In this document: piece by piece, positions 9,022 through 18,803 of the stretch
Numbering within the stretch: position 1 is the first letter of the stretch
Layout of the letters: each line of letters begins with the position of its first letter
From: Pseudomonas sp. N3-W
Lineage (GTDB): Bacteria; Pseudomonadota; Gammaproteobacteria; Pseudomonadales; Pseudomonadaceae
Direction of reading: 5' to 3'
Assembly: GCF_024970185.1 (NCBI RefSeq)
Contig: NZ_CP103965.1
Span: forward strand, 4,855,001-4,919,000
DNA: 64,000 nt
Program-made: the position numbers and the translations under genes
Notes under the pieces: model-generated
Databases searched by the model: none
What the model was told of the DNA's origin: nothing
The model's input: only the letters and a program-made list of their open reading frames with translations

Positions 9022-9969
9022 TCAGCTCAGATCCACCACCGCCAGGTGCAGCGTATCCTCGATGATCGTCGAAGGCAGCAGATGGCTGATCTTGCCCCCC
9101 TCCACGTGAGCGAATTCACAACTGCCCTTGTCCATCCCGTCATTCCTGACGGCAAACCGAACGCTCTGCGGGTAACGCTTCTCGTCGCCGAAACCCATTC
9201 CGCAGGCAATCAGAAAATCAATTTTCGAATCGATGCTTTCAAGTTCATCATTGCGCTGGCCACTGTTGAGCATGGCGTAGTCGAGGCATACATTGATACT
9301 GAACGTACACTCATCAATCCACGTATTGGAAAATGTCGGGCTATAACCTGCACTGGAATTTTGTTCGGCAACCGCAGAACCTACAGCCTTGACCTTGATC
9401 TTCAGGCCTTCTGAAAGTTTGAAAAGCCAATGCCCGGCATTATAATCGCCCTGACCGAAGTCGATACCCGAAACATAGCGCTTTGGCCACATCGCAAGTT
9501 CCGGCATCCCGTCACTGTGATGCTTGAAATTATTGGCAGCCAGCAAAAAGTTGATCACATCAAAATAAGCATCCTGCCCTTCCCCCACTTTGACCAACGT
9601 AGCGCAAGTACCGGCCAGCAATACCACTTTTCCATACGGCTCCAAAGGCTGCCCACTCATCAGCATCGCCATGCTTTCAGACATCCTGTCCATGCATGCC
9701 CAGCTGAGCTCCAGCAGCTCCTCCTCGTTCCGGGCGCTGCTCCACGGTACATTCCAGAAGAACTCGGGCAATGTGAAGAACAGGCACTGGCTGTCCGGGC
9801 GCTGATCAATCGCCGCTTTGGCAGCAACTTGAAGCCGGTCACTGACAAACTGAACCCTTCTGTAAAGTTCCTGACTGACATAATCCGTCATGGACTGACC
9901 GGGCTGTCGCGGCCAGGAAAACTCGGAGTGGAAGGTGGGTTGTTGCAAAGACGCAATAGTCACTAACAT
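9022..9969 (-). CDS. Divergent nitrilase/carbon-nitrogen hydrolase-like protein
   Basis: A 315-residue cytosolic protein with a weak but readable nitrilase-superfamily pattern. E69 is in LFFTLPEFFW (the strand ending in the general-base Glu), K163 in MWPKRYVSGID, and C228 in TFSINVCLDYAM, where nitrilases have the nucleophile in a strand followed by a D/E. DFLIACGMG then resembles the following superfamily strand. Spacing between E and K (94 residues) is somewhat long. No signal peptide is visible. It is a single gene with an AT-rich upstream region and no operon partner, so the substrate cannot be guessed. Probably an accessory gene. Confidence 0.6.
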   Translation of the reverse strand: MLVTIASLQQPTFHSEFSWPRQPGQSMTDYVSQELYRRVQFVSDRLQVAAKAAIDQRPDSQCLFFTLPEFFWNVPWSSARNEEELLELSWACMDRMSESMAMLMSGQPLEPYGKVVLLAGTCATLVKVGEGQDAYFDVINFLLAANNFKHHSDGMPELAMWPKRYVSGIDFGQGDYNAGHWLFKLSEGLKIKVKAVGSAVAEQNSSAGYSPTFSNTWIDECTFSINVCLDYAMLNSGQRNDELESIDSKIDFLIACGMGFGDEKRYPQSVRFAVRNDGMDKGSCEFAHVEGGKISHLLPSTIIEDTLHLAVVDLS

Positions 9970-10091
9970 GAAAAACCTCAGAGTTAATTATCGGATACAC
10001 CTCCTTCTCGACGAGTAGTTGAATAGTTTATGAAACAACACACACTGCAATAAAACCCAAGACCACCTATATCTTTCAGATGTTTTATCAC

Positions 10092-10142
10092 GCGCAAAAA
10101 GAAGAACCCGAAAGAGCGTACTCATACACTTTTTCGGGTTCA
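10092..10142 (-). terminator. Terminator downstream of the DUF2058 gene
   Basis: Ten-base arms GAACCCGAAA / TTTCGGGTTC around an 18-base loop. On the minus strand they are followed by TTCTTCTTTTT. It lies about 55 bases after the DUF2058 stop. The surrounding stretch 9970-10196 is AT-rich and carries no gene. Confidence 0.65.
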
Positions 10143-10196
10143 ACACATTTCATATCTGAAGTAATAAAGCGTGTGTAGTTACACAGCTTCAGGCAC

Positions 10197-10739
10197 TTAC
10201 CACATCAGATCATCAGGAATCTGATACGCCGCGTACGGATCATCTTCGACCGCCACTTCTTCGGTCTTCACGTTCAACTGCACAATGCGCTGAGGATCGC
10301 GCTCCTGAATTTTCAGCGCCGCTTCACGCGGGATAACTTCGTAACCGCCGGCGTGATGCACGATGGCCAGCGAGCCGCTGCTGAGCTTGTTACGCATCAG
10401 GGTGTTCACCGAAATCCGCTTGACCTTCTTGTCGTCAACGAAGTTGTAGTAGTCCTCGGTGGTCAGCTTGGGCAGGCGCGAGACTTCGATCAACTGCTTG
10501 ACCTGCGCGGCGCGGGCCTTGGCCTCGACCTTTTCCTGTTGCTGCCGATTCAGCTCCTGATCGCGCTTGACCTTCTCGGCCAGCGCTTCCTGAGCCAGGC
10601 GCTGCTGGGTATCGTCCTGCTCGATCTGACCTTTATGGACCAGACGCTGCTGCTTCTGCTTCTCTTTGCCGACCTGCTTGGCCTGCTTCTGGTTGACCAG
10701 CCCTGCTTTGAGCAACTGGTCGCGAAGGGAAATGCTCAT
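10197..10739 (-). CDS. DUF2058 (YaiL-type) nucleoprotein-like protein
   Basis: A 180-residue protein of the DUF2058 family (E. coli YaiL), function unknown. It opens with MSISLRDQLLKAGLVNQKQAK. A long, highly charged, probably coiled-coil helix rich in K, Q and E follows (about 15-85). The conserved C-terminal domain has DDKKVKRISVNTLMRNKL, LAIVHHAGGYEVIPREAALKI and a DDPYAAYQIPDDLMW tail. No signal peptide. It is 25 bp downstream of mazG on the same strand and is probably its operon partner, ending at a terminator. Confidence 0.88.
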   Translation of the reverse strand: MSISLRDQLLKAGLVNQKQAKQVGKEKQKQQRLVHKGQIEQDDTQQRLAQEALAEKVKRDQELNRQQQEKVEAKARAAQVKQLIEVSRLPKLTTEDYYNFVDDKKVKRISVNTLMRNKLSSGSLAIVHHAGGYEVIPREAALKIQERDPQRIVQLNVKTEEVAVEDDPYAAYQIPDDLMW

Positions 10740-10764
10740 GGTGCTTACTCACTTAGGCAACTGC

Positions 10765-11598
10765 TCAACCGCAGCTGGGCAAATTCTTTTCCTGACGTTT
10801 GGCTTCACCCCACAGGGCGTCCAACTCGTCGAGGGTGCAATCTTCTATGGGACGCAGGGTATCGCGCAATGCCTGTTCGATAAATCGGAAGCGTCGTTCA
10901 AATTTTACGTTGGCACCGCGCAAGGCGGTTTCCGGATCAACCTTGAGATGTCGCGCCAGGTTGACCACGGAAAACAACAGATCGCCGACTTCATCGGTGA
11001 TCGCTGCCGAATCATTGTCGGCCATGGCTTCGAGCACTTCATCGAGCTCTTCACGGACCTTGTCCAGCACCGGCAAGGCGTGCGGCCAGTCGAACCCGAC
11101 CTGCCCGGCACGCTTTTGCAGCTTGGCCGAACGGGACAGGGCCGGCAGCGCCGTGGGCACGTCGTCGAGCAAGGACAGCTGTTGCGGGGCGGCGGATTTC
11201 TCGGCGCGCTCCTGGGCCTTGATCTCTTCCCAGCGCTGCTTGACCTGTTCTTCATCCAGACGCGGGACGTCCAGCGGCGCATACAAGTCGCCGGTGGGGA
11301 ACACATGGGGATGACGACGAATCAACTTGCGGGTGATGCTGTCGATGACGCCAGCGAATTCGAAGCGCCCTTCTTCCCGGGCCAACTGACTGTAATAGAC
11401 CACCTGGAACAGTAAATCCCCCAACTCGCCCTGCAGGTGATCGAAGTCACCGCGCTCGATGGCGTCGGCGACTTCATAGGCTTCTTCCAGGGTATGCGGG
11501 ACGATGGTCGCGTAGGTTTGCTTGATGTCCCACGGGCAACCGTACTGCGGGTCGCGCAGGCGGTTCATCAGGTACAACAGGTCTTCAAGTGAATACAT
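10765..11598 (-). CDS. mazG: Nucleoside triphosphate pyrophosphohydrolase MazG
   Basis: Hydrolyses (d)NTPs to the monophosphate plus PPi; in E. coli it also lowers ppGpp. The 277-residue product has the two MazG domains of the full-length enzyme. The first (about 20-110) has the helix motif LEEAYEVADAIERGDFDHLQ and ELGDLLFQV. The second (about 165-265) has VREELDEVLEAMAD and DEVGDLLFSVV. The ATG at 11598 is chosen over a TTG one codon earlier. A REPIN separates it from relA upstream on the same strand, a pairing also seen in E. coli (relA-mazEF-mazG). Confidence 0.96.
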   Translation of the reverse strand: MYSLEDLLYLMNRLRDPQYGCPWDIKQTYATIVPHTLEEAYEVADAIERGDFDHLQGELGDLLFQVVYYSQLAREEGRFEFAGVIDSITRKLIRRHPHVFPTGDLYAPLDVPRLDEEQVKQRWEEIKAQERAEKSAAPQQLSLLDDVPTALPALSRSAKLQKRAGQVGFDWPHALPVLDKVREELDEVLEAMADNDSAAITDEVGDLLFSVVNLARHLKVDPETALRGANVKFERRFRFIEQALRDTLRPIEDCTLDELDALWGEAKRQEKNLPSCG

Positions 11599-11618
11599 CA
11601 ATCAGTCTCTACACAATC

Positions 11619-11710
11619 CCTGTGGGAGCTGGCTTGCCTGCGATGGCATCAGCTCGGTGTTCCAGAGAAAACCGAGGTGTCTGCATCGCGGGCAAGCCCG
11701 GCTCCCACAG
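11619..11710. repeat. REPIN between relA and mazG
   Basis: Two REP units in inverted orientation, CCTGTGGGAGCTGGCTTGCC...GCGATG and GCATCGCGGGCAAGCC...CTCCCACAG, about 35 bp apart. The whole 92 bp could fold into one long hairpin in the relA-mazG transcript. Confidence 0.8.
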
Positions 11711-11739
11711 AAGTACGGCGTGGAATAAAGGCGACCGCT

Positions 11740-13983
11740 TCACGGCGTGCGATTACGCCGGGTTTCGATGATGTTCGGCAATTGGGAAATCCGCCCCAGC
11801 AACCGGCCCAGTGCATCCAGCCCCGGAATCTCGATGGTCAGGGACATCAACGCGGTGTTGTCCTCTTTGTTCGAGCGGGTGTTGACCGCCAGCACGTTGA
11901 TCCGCTCGTTGAGCAGCACCTGCGAGACGTCACGCAACAAACCGGAACGGTCGTAGGCGCGGATGATGATGTCCACCGGGTAGGTGAGCACCGGCACCGG
12001 GCCCCAGCTGACCTGGATGATCCGCTCCGGCTCACGCCCGCCCAGTTGCAGCACCGAGGCGCAGTCCTGGCGGTGAATGCTGACGCCACGACCCTGGGTG
12101 ATGTAACCGACAATGGCATCCCCCGGCAGCGGCTGGCAGCAGCCGGCCATCTGTGTCATCAGGTTGCCGACGCCCTGGATCTGGATGTCGCCGCGCTTGC
12201 CTGGCTTGTAGCCGGTGGCCTTGCGCGGGATCAGCTCCAGCTGTTCGTTGCCGCGCTCCGGCTCCACCAGTTGCTGGGCCAGATTGACCAGTTGCGCCAG
12301 ACGCAAGTCGCCAGCACCCAATGCGGCGAACATGTCTTCGGCGGTTTTCATGTTGGCTTTTTCGGCCAGCTTGTCGAAATCCACCGCCGGCAGACCGAGA
12401 CGCGTCAGTTCGCGCTCCAGCAAGGTTTTACCGGCTGCGACGTTCTGGTCCCGCGCCTGCAATTTGAACCAGTGAACAATCTTCGCCCGCGCTCGCGAGG
12501 TGGTGACATAACCCAGGTTCGAGTTCAGCCAGTCGCGGCTCGGGGTGCCGTGCTTGCTGGTGATGATCTCGACCTGTTCACCGGTTTGCAGGCTGTAGTT
12601 GAGCGGCACGATGCGCCCATTGATCTTCGCACCACGGCAGTTGTGGCCGATTTCGGTGTGCACGCGGTAGGCGAAGTCCAGCGGCGTCGCGCCCTTGGGC
12701 AAGTCGATGGCATGGCCGTCGGGGGTGAAGATGTACACCCGGTCCGGTTCGATATCGACCCGCAGTTGCTCGGCCAAGCCACCGATGTCGCCCAGTTCTT
12801 CGTGCCACTCCAGCACCTGACGCAGCCAGGAGATTTTCTCTTCGTACTGGTTGGAACCGGCTTTGACGTCGGTGCCCTTGTAGCGCCAGTGCGCACACAC
12901 CCCCAGCTCGGCCTCTTCGTGCATGGCGTGGGTGCGGATCTGCACTTCCAGCACCTTGCCTTCAGGGCCGATCACCGCCGTATGCAGCGAGCGGTAGCCG
13001 TTCTCTTTCGGGTTGGCGATGTAGTCGTCGAATTCTTTCGGGATGTGCCGCCACAGGGTGTGGACGATGCCGAGCGCGGTGTAGCAATCGCGCATTTCCG
13101 GCACCAGCACGCGAACGGCGCGCACGTCGTAGATCTGGCTGAACTCCAGACCCTTGCGCTGCATTTTGCGCCAGATCGAATAGATGTGTTTGGCCCGGCC
13201 ACTGATGTCGGCGTCGACGCCGGTGGCCTGCAATTCGTTCTTCAGTTGATTCATCACGTCGGCGATGAAACGCTCGCGATCCAGACGCCGTTCATGGAGC
13301 AACTTGGCGATCTGTTTGTACTGGTCGGGCTCAAGGTAACGGAAAGACAAGTCCTCCAGTTCCCACTTGATATGACCGATACCGAGGCGGTGAGCCAGTG
13401 GCGCGTAGATGTCGAACACTTCGCGCGCCACGCGGTTGCGCTTCTCGTCGTCGGCGGTTTTCACTGCACGGATAGCACAGGTACGTTCGGCCAGTTTGAT
13501 CAGTGCAACGCGCACGTCATCGACCATCGCCACAAGCATTTTGCGCAGGTTTTCCACCTGGCCCTGAGTGCCCAGCACCATGGATTGGCGCGGGCTCAGA
13601 CTGGCGCTGATCGCCGCCATGCGCAACACGCCGTCGATGAGTTTGCCGACCACCGGACCAAAGCGCTGGCTGACCGCCGGCAACAGGATCTGGCCTTCGC
13701 GCACACCGCGGTACAGGATCGCGGCGACCAGCGAATCCTGATCGAGTTTGAGGTCGGCGAGAATCTCGGCGATCTCAAGGCCGGTGCGAAAACTCGACGT
13801 CCCTTCGGACCAGAGATTTTTTGCCGCATTGGCTTGCTGTTCGGCCTCACGAGCGAAATCGCAGGCTTCTTTCAAGGCTTCGCGATCCAGTGCCGGATCG
13901 ACACTGACCGCGTGATCGAGCCATGCCTCGAGATTGATACTGCCGTCAGTGTTGATCGGCTGGTGTTCTCTCACCTGTACCAT
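11740..13983 (-). CDS. relA: GTP pyrophosphokinase RelA (stringent response)
   Basis: Ribosome-associated synthetase of (p)ppGpp on amino-acid starvation. The 747-residue product has the RelA order. The N-terminal hydrolase-like domain is degenerate: the usual HD motif is missing, with AAILYRGVREGQ in its place, as expected of monofunctional RelA. The synthetase domain has YDVRAVRVLV, ENGYRSLHTAV and EVQIRTHAMHEEAELGVCAHWRYK. TGS follows (VYIFTPDGHAIDLPKGATPLDFAY), then the zinc-finger region (MTQMAGCCQPLPGD) and a C-terminal ACT domain. The ATG is preceded by AAGG. It is flanked by rlmD upstream and mazG downstream, all on the minus strand. Confidence 0.98.
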   Translation of the reverse strand: MVQVREHQPINTDGSINLEAWLDHAVSVDPALDREALKEACDFAREAEQQANAAKNLWSEGTSSFRTGLEIAEILADLKLDQDSLVAAILYRGVREGQILLPAVSQRFGPVVGKLIDGVLRMAAISASLSPRQSMVLGTQGQVENLRKMLVAMVDDVRVALIKLAERTCAIRAVKTADDEKRNRVAREVFDIYAPLAHRLGIGHIKWELEDLSFRYLEPDQYKQIAKLLHERRLDRERFIADVMNQLKNELQATGVDADISGRAKHIYSIWRKMQRKGLEFSQIYDVRAVRVLVPEMRDCYTALGIVHTLWRHIPKEFDDYIANPKENGYRSLHTAVIGPEGKVLEVQIRTHAMHEEAELGVCAHWRYKGTDVKAGSNQYEEKISWLRQVLEWHEELGDIGGLAEQLRVDIEPDRVYIFTPDGHAIDLPKGATPLDFAYRVHTEIGHNCRGAKINGRIVPLNYSLQTGEQVEIITSKHGTPSRDWLNSNLGYVTTSRARAKIVHWFKLQARDQNVAAGKTLLERELTRLGLPAVDFDKLAEKANMKTAEDMFAALGAGDLRLAQLVNLAQQLVEPERGNEQLELIPRKATGYKPGKRGDIQIQGVGNLMTQMAGCCQPLPGDAIVGYITQGRGVSIHRQDCASVLQLGGREPERIIQVSWGPVPVLTYPVDIIIRAYDRSGLLRDVSQVLLNERINVLAVNTRSNKEDNTALMSLTIEIPGLDALGRLLGRISQLPNIIETRRNRTP

Positions 13984-14059
13984 CTTGCTTACCTTCCCTA
14001 CGACGCAGATTCAATGCGTCTAATCGCTGACCTTTCAATACCCGTGAGGGCTCGCCGGG

Positions 14060-15460
14060 CTAATGCGAGCGCTTCACGGATGGACCAGTCGGACCAGACG
14101 AGCCATCCTGGCTCGCTTCAAATAACGCCATGGCCTCGACATGTGCCGTCTGAGGAAACATATCGAGAATCCCGGCACGTTTTAACCGGTAGCCCTGCTT
14201 GATCAATTCGACCGTATCGCGCGCCAGAGTTGCAGGGTTGCACGACACATATACCAACCGTTCGGCACCCAGGGACGCAAGCTTGCGCACGACCTCGAAA
14301 GCACCGTCACGCGGTGGGTCCAAGAGTACCGCACAAAAGCCTTCGCCGATCCATTCGGCATCGGTCAAAGGCTGGGATAAATCGGCCTGAAAAAACTTCG
14401 TGTTATGCAAATTGTTGCTGGCGGCGTTCGCCGCAGCCCGCTCCACCATGGCCTGCACGCCTTCCACTGCGACGACTTCGCGCACGGTCTTGGCCAGCGG
14501 CAAGGCAAAGTTGCCAAGCCCGCAGAACAGGTCCAGAACCCGCTCATCGGCTTGCGGCTTCAGCCAGTCCAGCGCCTGGGCAACCATGGCCTCGTTGACC
14601 CCGGCGTTGACCTGAATGAAATCTCCAGGCCGCCAGGCCAGGTCCAGATTCCATTGCTCCAGGCGATAGCCCAGGGTTTCACCGGCATTCACCGGTTGCG
14701 GCTCGCCGTCACCGTGCAGCCATAACTGCGCTTCATGGAACGCGCAGAAATCCTTGAGGAGGGTCAGGTCGGCCTCGGACAACGGCGCCATGTGCCGCAG
14801 CAATAGCGCCAGACTTGAACCGCTGAACAACTCCACATGCCCCAGCGCCTGAGGCTTGCTCAAGCGACGGAGCATCTCCGGCAAGCGGGTCATGATCGGC
14901 TGCAAGGGCTGTACCAGCACCGGGCATTCGTTGATCGCAACGATGTCCTGGCTGCCGGCGGCACGGAAACCGACTTCGAGTTTCTTCGCCTTCATGTCCC
15001 AGCGTACGGCCACGCGAGCGCGACGGCGGTAGCCAAATTCAGGGCCACTCAATGGCGCAGCCCATTGTTCGGGCTCGACACCGGCGACCTTGGACAGTTG
15101 CTCGGCGAGCATGCGCTGCTTCAGGGCGAGTTGTTCGCTGTGAGGCAAATGCTGCACGCTGCAACCACCGCAACGACCCGCGTGTGGGCACGGCGCCGGG
15201 CGACGCAGTTCGCTGGCCTGGAACACCCGCTCGGTGCGTGCCTCGACGATTTTGCCGTGGGCGCCAAGCACCCGAGCTTCGACTTCTTCACCGGCCAAAG
15301 CGCCGAGAACGAACCAGGTACGACCTTCGAAAAACGCGATACCGCGACCGTCATTGGCCAGGCGCTCGATGCTCAAGCGCTGTTTTTTGCCGGTCGGGAT
15401 TTGCGGGGCCTTGCTGCCGCCCGTGGGCTGGAAGCGCAGGCCTCTCTCTTGCTTGGCCAT
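14060..15460 (-). CDS. rlmD: 23S rRNA (uracil(1939)-C5)-methyltransferase RlmD
   Basis: SAM-dependent methylation of U1939 in 23S rRNA. The 466-residue product begins with a TRAM domain (about 25-85, [21 protein letters not shown]). Next is the iron-sulfur cluster motif with C91, C97 and C100 ([10 protein letters not shown]) and the distant fourth cysteine in NECPVL. The methyltransferase domain has [16 protein letters not shown] for SAM, DPPRDGA and the catalytic cysteine in [11 protein letters not shown]. Its ATG overlaps the cysM stop by one base (TGATG), so the two are translationally coupled. The last 15 or so residues ([13 protein letters not shown]) are variable. Confidence 0.97.
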   Translation of the reverse strand: MAKQERGLRFQPTGGSKAPQIPTGKKQRLSIERLANDGRGIAFFEGRTWFVLGALAGEEVEARVLGAHGKIVEARTERVFQASELRRPAPCPHAGRCGGCSVQHLPHSEQLALKQRMLAEQLSKVAGVEPEQWAAPLSGPEFGYRRRARVAVRWDMKAKKLEVGFRAAGSQDIVAINECPVLVQPLQPIMTRLPEMLRRLSKPQALGHVELFSGSSLALLLRHMAPLSEADLTLLKDFCAFHEAQLWLHGDGEPQPVNAGETLGYRLEQWNLDLAWRPGDFIQVNAGVNEAMVAQALDWLKPQADERVLDLFCGLGNFALPLAKTVREVVAVEGVQAMVERAAANAASNNLHNTKFFQADLSQPLTDAEWIGEGFCAVLLDPPRDGAFEVVRKLASLGAERLVYVSCNPATLARDTVELIKQGYRLKRAGILDMFPQTAHVEAMALFEASQDGSSGPTGPSVKRSH

Positions 15461-16362
15461 CAGTTGGGCGCGTCGAAAATGCCGGTCGACAGGTAACGGT
15501 CGCCACGGTCACAGATGATCGCGACGATCACCGCATTTTCAACTTCCCGGGACAAACGCAGCATTGCCGCCACGGCACCGCCGGACGACACGCCACAGAA
15601 AATTCCTTCTTCGCGGGCCAGGCGACGAGTCACGTCTTCCGCTTCGCTTTGCGCCATGTCGACGATGCGATCCACGCGCTCAGCCTGATAGATCTTCGGC
15701 AGGTATTCCTGCGGCCAGCGACGAATACCCGGAATTGCCGAGCCTTCCATCGGTTGCAGACCGACGATCTGCACGCTGTCGCTCTGCTCTTTCAAGTAGC
15801 GCGAAACACCCATGATGGTGCCGGTCGTGCCCATGGAGCTGACGAAGTGGGTGATGGTGCCCTGGGTCTGGCGCCAGATTTCCGGGCCGGTGGTGGTGTA
15901 GTGCGCCTCGGGGTTATCACCGTTGGCGAACTGGTCCAGCACCTTGCCACGGCCTTCGGCTTCCATCCGCTGGGCGAGATCGCGAGCGCCTTCCATGCCC
16001 TCTTCCTGACTGACCAGAATCAGCTCGGCGCCGTAGGCCGTCATCGCGGCTTTACGTTCGGCGCTGGAGTTGTCGGGCATGATCAGGATCATCTTGTAAC
16101 CCTTGATTGCCGCCGCCATGGCCAAGGCAATCCCGGTATTACCCGAGGTCGCTTCGATCAGCGTGTCGCCGGCGTGAATCTGCCCGCGCAACTCGGCGCG
16201 AGTGATCATCGACAACGCCGGCCGGTCCTTGACCGACCCCGCCGGGTTATTCCCTTCGAGCTTGAGCAAAAGGGTGTTGCTGGTGACGCCAGGCAGGCGC
16301 TGCAAACGGACCAGCGGAGTGTTGCCGACGCAATCGGCGATGGTGGGGTACTGCAAGGTCAT
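15460..16362 (-). CDS. cysM: Cysteine synthase B (O-acetylserine sulfhydrylase)
   Basis: PLP enzyme making cysteine from O-acetylserine and sulfide or thiosulfate. The 300-residue product has PLP lysine K45 in [12 protein letters not shown], the substrate loop [20 protein letters not shown] and the phosphate-binding [19 protein letters not shown]-type residues and length fit CysM rather than CysK. The ATG at 16362 gives the normal N-terminus [17 protein letters not shown]; the frame extends 22 codons further up without family similarity. First gene of the minus-strand run to mazG; the 296-bp gap before it holds its promoter region and half of a REPIN. Confidence 0.97.
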   Translation of the reverse strand: MTLQYPTIADCVGNTPLVRLQRLPGVTSNTLLLKLEGNNPAGSVKDRPALSMITRAELRGQIHAGDTLIEATSGNTGIALAMAAAIKGYKMILIMPDNSSAERKAAMTAYGAELILVSQEEGMEGARDLAQRMEAEGRGKVLDQFANGDNPEAHYTTTGPEIWRQTQGTITHFVSSMGTTGTIMGVSRYLKEQSDSVQIVGLQPMEGSAIPGIRRWPQEYLPKIYQAERVDRIVDMAQSEAEDVTRRLAREEGIFCGVSSGGAVAAMLRLSREVENAVIVAIICDRGDRYLSTGIFDAPN

Positions 16363-16618
16363 GGCGTATTCGCAATCCAGACTGCGGGGGCGCCTATCAT
16401 ACCGGCAAACGTTGGCAGGCCATATCACGCAAAGTGATGGGCTTATGGTTTATGGGAATAAGGGGTTGGCCAGCGGGGTATTTGGCTGAAATCATCAGGG
16501 CGACGCTCGGGACAATTGTTGCTCCAGTGGTGCGACTTTCTTTCAGCCTTTGGAAAATGTCGTACCAAAACCAGAGACCGAACCCGCAAAAATCAGCTCA
16601 GTGGTGGTCTTAAGGACG

Positions 16619-16717
16619 TCTTCGCGAGCAGGCTCGCTCCCACAGGGCTCAGTGGTTGTCAGGCCCTTTGCGGCTGAGTCAGGTCCACTGTGGGAGCGGG
16701 CTTGCCCGCGAAGGCGT
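16619..16717. repeat. REPIN overlapping the 3' end of the PirS-like kinase gene
   Basis: Inverted REP units CTTCGCGAGCAGGCTCGCTCCCACAG and CTGTGGGAGCGGGC...GCGAAGGCG about 40 bp apart. The second unit (16687-16717) lies inside the reading frame of the kinase gene, whose stop is at 16659-16661. Confidence 0.8.
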
Positions 16718-18089
16718 CATCACTGACGCCCTCAAAATCGGCCACCAAGCGCATAGTCAACCGCAACCCCGCCCCGGCATTTTCCGCCCAGATCGACCCG
16801 CCCTGGCGCTGCACGGCATTCCTGGCAATGCTCAACCCCAGTCCGAACCCACCATTGCCCGGTCGTGAACCGTCGAGGCGAATGAACGGTGAAAAGATTC
16901 GTTCAAGATCCGTCTCGGCCACGCCGCCGCCTTCGTCCTCCAACCATAGCAGCCAGAACTCGCCATCACGTCGTCCGCCCAGACGCACGATGCCGTCCTT
17001 TGGTGAATGGCGGATGGCGTTGCGCAAACCATTTTCCAGTGCCTGGGCCAAGGTGTTGAGGTGGCCGCGTACCCAGCAGGACGCGTCCACTGCGCAATAC
17101 AGCTGATGTGCCGGCCAGTCACTTTCATAACAGGCGTTTTCGGCGAGCATGTCCCACAACGCCTGGATCTGGATCGGTTCATCAGGCAACGGTGTGCGTT
17201 CAGTATCGAGCCAGGCCAGTTGCAGGGTGTCTTCGACCAGACGCTGCATGCCGTCGACCTCACGTGCGATCCGCTCGCGCAATTGCGCCAGCCCCTGCTC
17301 GCTTTCGCTGGCAACCCGCAGGCGACTCAGCGGCGTGCGCAGTTCGTGGGACAAGTCGCGCAACAATTGTTGCTGCAAGGCCACGGTGTTTTGCAGTCGC
17401 TCGGCCATGTGATCGAACGCCCGTCCCAGCTCACCGAGTTCATCGTTGCGATTGGTGGTTCGGCTCGACAGGCGCACATTCAATGGGTCGGCACGCCAGG
17501 CATTGGCTTGTTCGCGCAGGTTGTTCAAGGGCACTACAAGCAACCGATACAGGCCGACGCACAGCAACAGGGTGAACAACCCCGGAATCACGCCGTTGGT
17601 AATCACCCGCCAGAGCAGCCGGTATTGTCCCGGTACAAAGCGCTGCGGCAACTCGACCACCAGGCTGCCGGCCGACGGATTGCCGGGGAACGGCACCCTC
17701 AGCCACGGCAGGTTTTTCGAGCGACGACTGACCGGCCACTCCAGGCCGCGCAAAAACGTCAGGTGCTGGATTTGCTGATCGCTCAGCGGGTCGCTGCTCA
17801 AGGACTGCAAATCACCGCCGATGACCGCGAACCGGGTCGACTCACGGCGATTGATACTCCTTAACCAACTATCGACGCCGGCACTCTGGTCCTCACTCCA
17901 GGCGCGCTCGGCTTCGGCGGCGTAACGCGCCAACGTGCCTCGCGCTTCGTCGGACAGGAACAGGTTTTTTTCCTCCATATACCGTCCCCAGGACCAACTC
18001 AGCCAGATCATCAGCAGACAGAACGCCACCAACAAGCAGGCAAGTTTCCAGAACAGCGAGTGGCGGCCCGGCAGATCAGGCCACTTCAT
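16659..18089 (-). CDS. PirS-like two-component sensor histidine kinase
   Basis: A 476-residue inner-membrane kinase: TM1 (about 12-32), a periplasmic domain of roughly 125 residues, TM2 (about 163-185), HAMP, HisKA with H248 in RDLSHELRTPLSRLR, then HATPase with an N-box NAIRHS and GFGLGLSIARN. It overlaps the response-regulator gene. I take the ATG at 18089; a GTG at 18098 is possible. In P. aeruginosa the place between gacS and cysM is taken by pirR-pirS-pirA for ferric enterobactin, and a Fur-box candidate lies before this pair, so a PirS-like role is inferred. The receptor pirA is absent. The last 20 or so residues (DDAFAGKPAPTV...) are encoded by a REP unit. Confidence 0.85.
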   Translation of the reverse strand: MKWPDLPGRHSLFWKLACLLVAFCLLMIWLSWSWGRYMEEKNLFLSDEARGTLARYAAEAERAWSEDQSAGVDSWLRSINRRESTRFAVIGGDLQSLSSDPLSDQQIQHLTFLRGLEWPVSRRSKNLPWLRVPFPGNPSAGSLVVELPQRFVPGQYRLLWRVITNGVIPGLFTLLLCVGLYRLLVVPLNNLREQANAWRADPLNVRLSSRTTNRNDELGELGRAFDHMAERLQNTVALQQQLLRDLSHELRTPLSRLRVASESEQGLAQLRERIAREVDGMQRLVEDTLQLAWLDTERTPLPDEPIQIQALWDMLAENACYESDWPAHQLYCAVDASCWVRGHLNTLAQALENGLRNAIRHSPKDGIVRLGGRRDGEFWLLWLEDEGGGVAETDLERIFSPFIRLDGSRPGNGGFGLGLSIARNAVQRQGGSIWAENAGAGLRLTMRLVADFEGVSDDAFAGKPAPTVDLTQPQRA

Positions 18090-18801
18090 CGGAGGCACTC
18101 AACACATAGCCCTTGCCCCACACCGTGCGTACTTCGCGTTCGGTATAGCCGATGGCCCTGAGCTTGCGGCGGATCTGACTGACGTGCATGTCCAGACTGC
18201 GATCATGGGGCGCGAACCCGCGCTGTAACACATGCTGATAAAGGAAGGCCTTGCTCAGCACTTCTTCGACATTGGCATTGAGCGTATCCAGCAACCGGTA
18301 TTCGCTGCGGGTCAGGCCGGCCTCTTGATCGCGGTACAGCACATCACAGCTATCCGTGTCGAAAACCAGACCGTGCACCGGCGCGGACATCGGCGCCGAC
18401 AACGGACGGCGGTCCAGAGCGACGCGGCGCAAGATGGCTTCGATGCGCACGCGCAGCTCGGCCATGCTGAACGGCTTGGGCAGATAATCGTCGGCGCCCA
18501 GGCGAAAGCCGCTGATACGGTCCTCTTCAGCGCCCAGCGCCGACATCAGCAGCACAGGCGTCGAATGGCTTTGACGCAGTTGAGTCAACACATTCAGGCC
18601 ATTGAGCCCAGGCAGCAGAATATCCATCAACACCACATCGAACGGTTGCCGGCGAGCAATGGCCAGGCCTTCCTGGCCGTTCTGGCACCAGGTGACCTGA
18701 AAGCCACAACGCCCCAGATGCTCGTGGACATAGGCACCGAGTACGAGATCGTCCTCAATGGACAGGATGTGGGGACCGGCAGCGATGCTTGTCATAATCA
18801 T
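18076..18801 (-). CDS. PirR-like OmpR-family response regulator
   Basis: A 241-residue regulator: receiver with acidic pocket SIEDD, phospho-acceptor D60 in FDVVLMDILLPGLNGL and the conserved lysine in DDYLPKPFS. A winged-helix DNA-binding domain follows, with LTRSEYRLLDTL and DMHVSQIRRKLRAIG...VRTVWGKGYVL. It overlaps the downstream kinase by 14 bp, one operon. The start codon lies only 2 bp from a 19-bp Fur-box candidate, suggesting iron repression, in line with the PirRS function known at this position in P. aeruginosa. The target gene is not adjacent here. Confidence 0.87.
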   Translation of the reverse strand: MIMTSIAAGPHILSIEDDLVLGAYVHEHLGRCGFQVTWCQNGQEGLAIARRQPFDVVLMDILLPGLNGLNVLTQLRQSHSTPVLLMSALGAEEDRISGFRLGADDYLPKPFSMAELRVRIEAILRRVALDRRPLSAPMSAPVHGLVFDTDSCDVLYRDQEAGLTRSEYRLLDTLNANVEEVLSKAFLYQHVLQRGFAPHDRSLDMHVSQIRRKLRAIGYTEREVRTVWGKGYVLSASDEVA

Positions 18802-18803
18802 CT

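Noticed and set aside
11677..14202. 841-codon plus-strand open frame
   Set aside because: Lies opposite relA over its whole length and reads as the low-complexity mirror of that gene.
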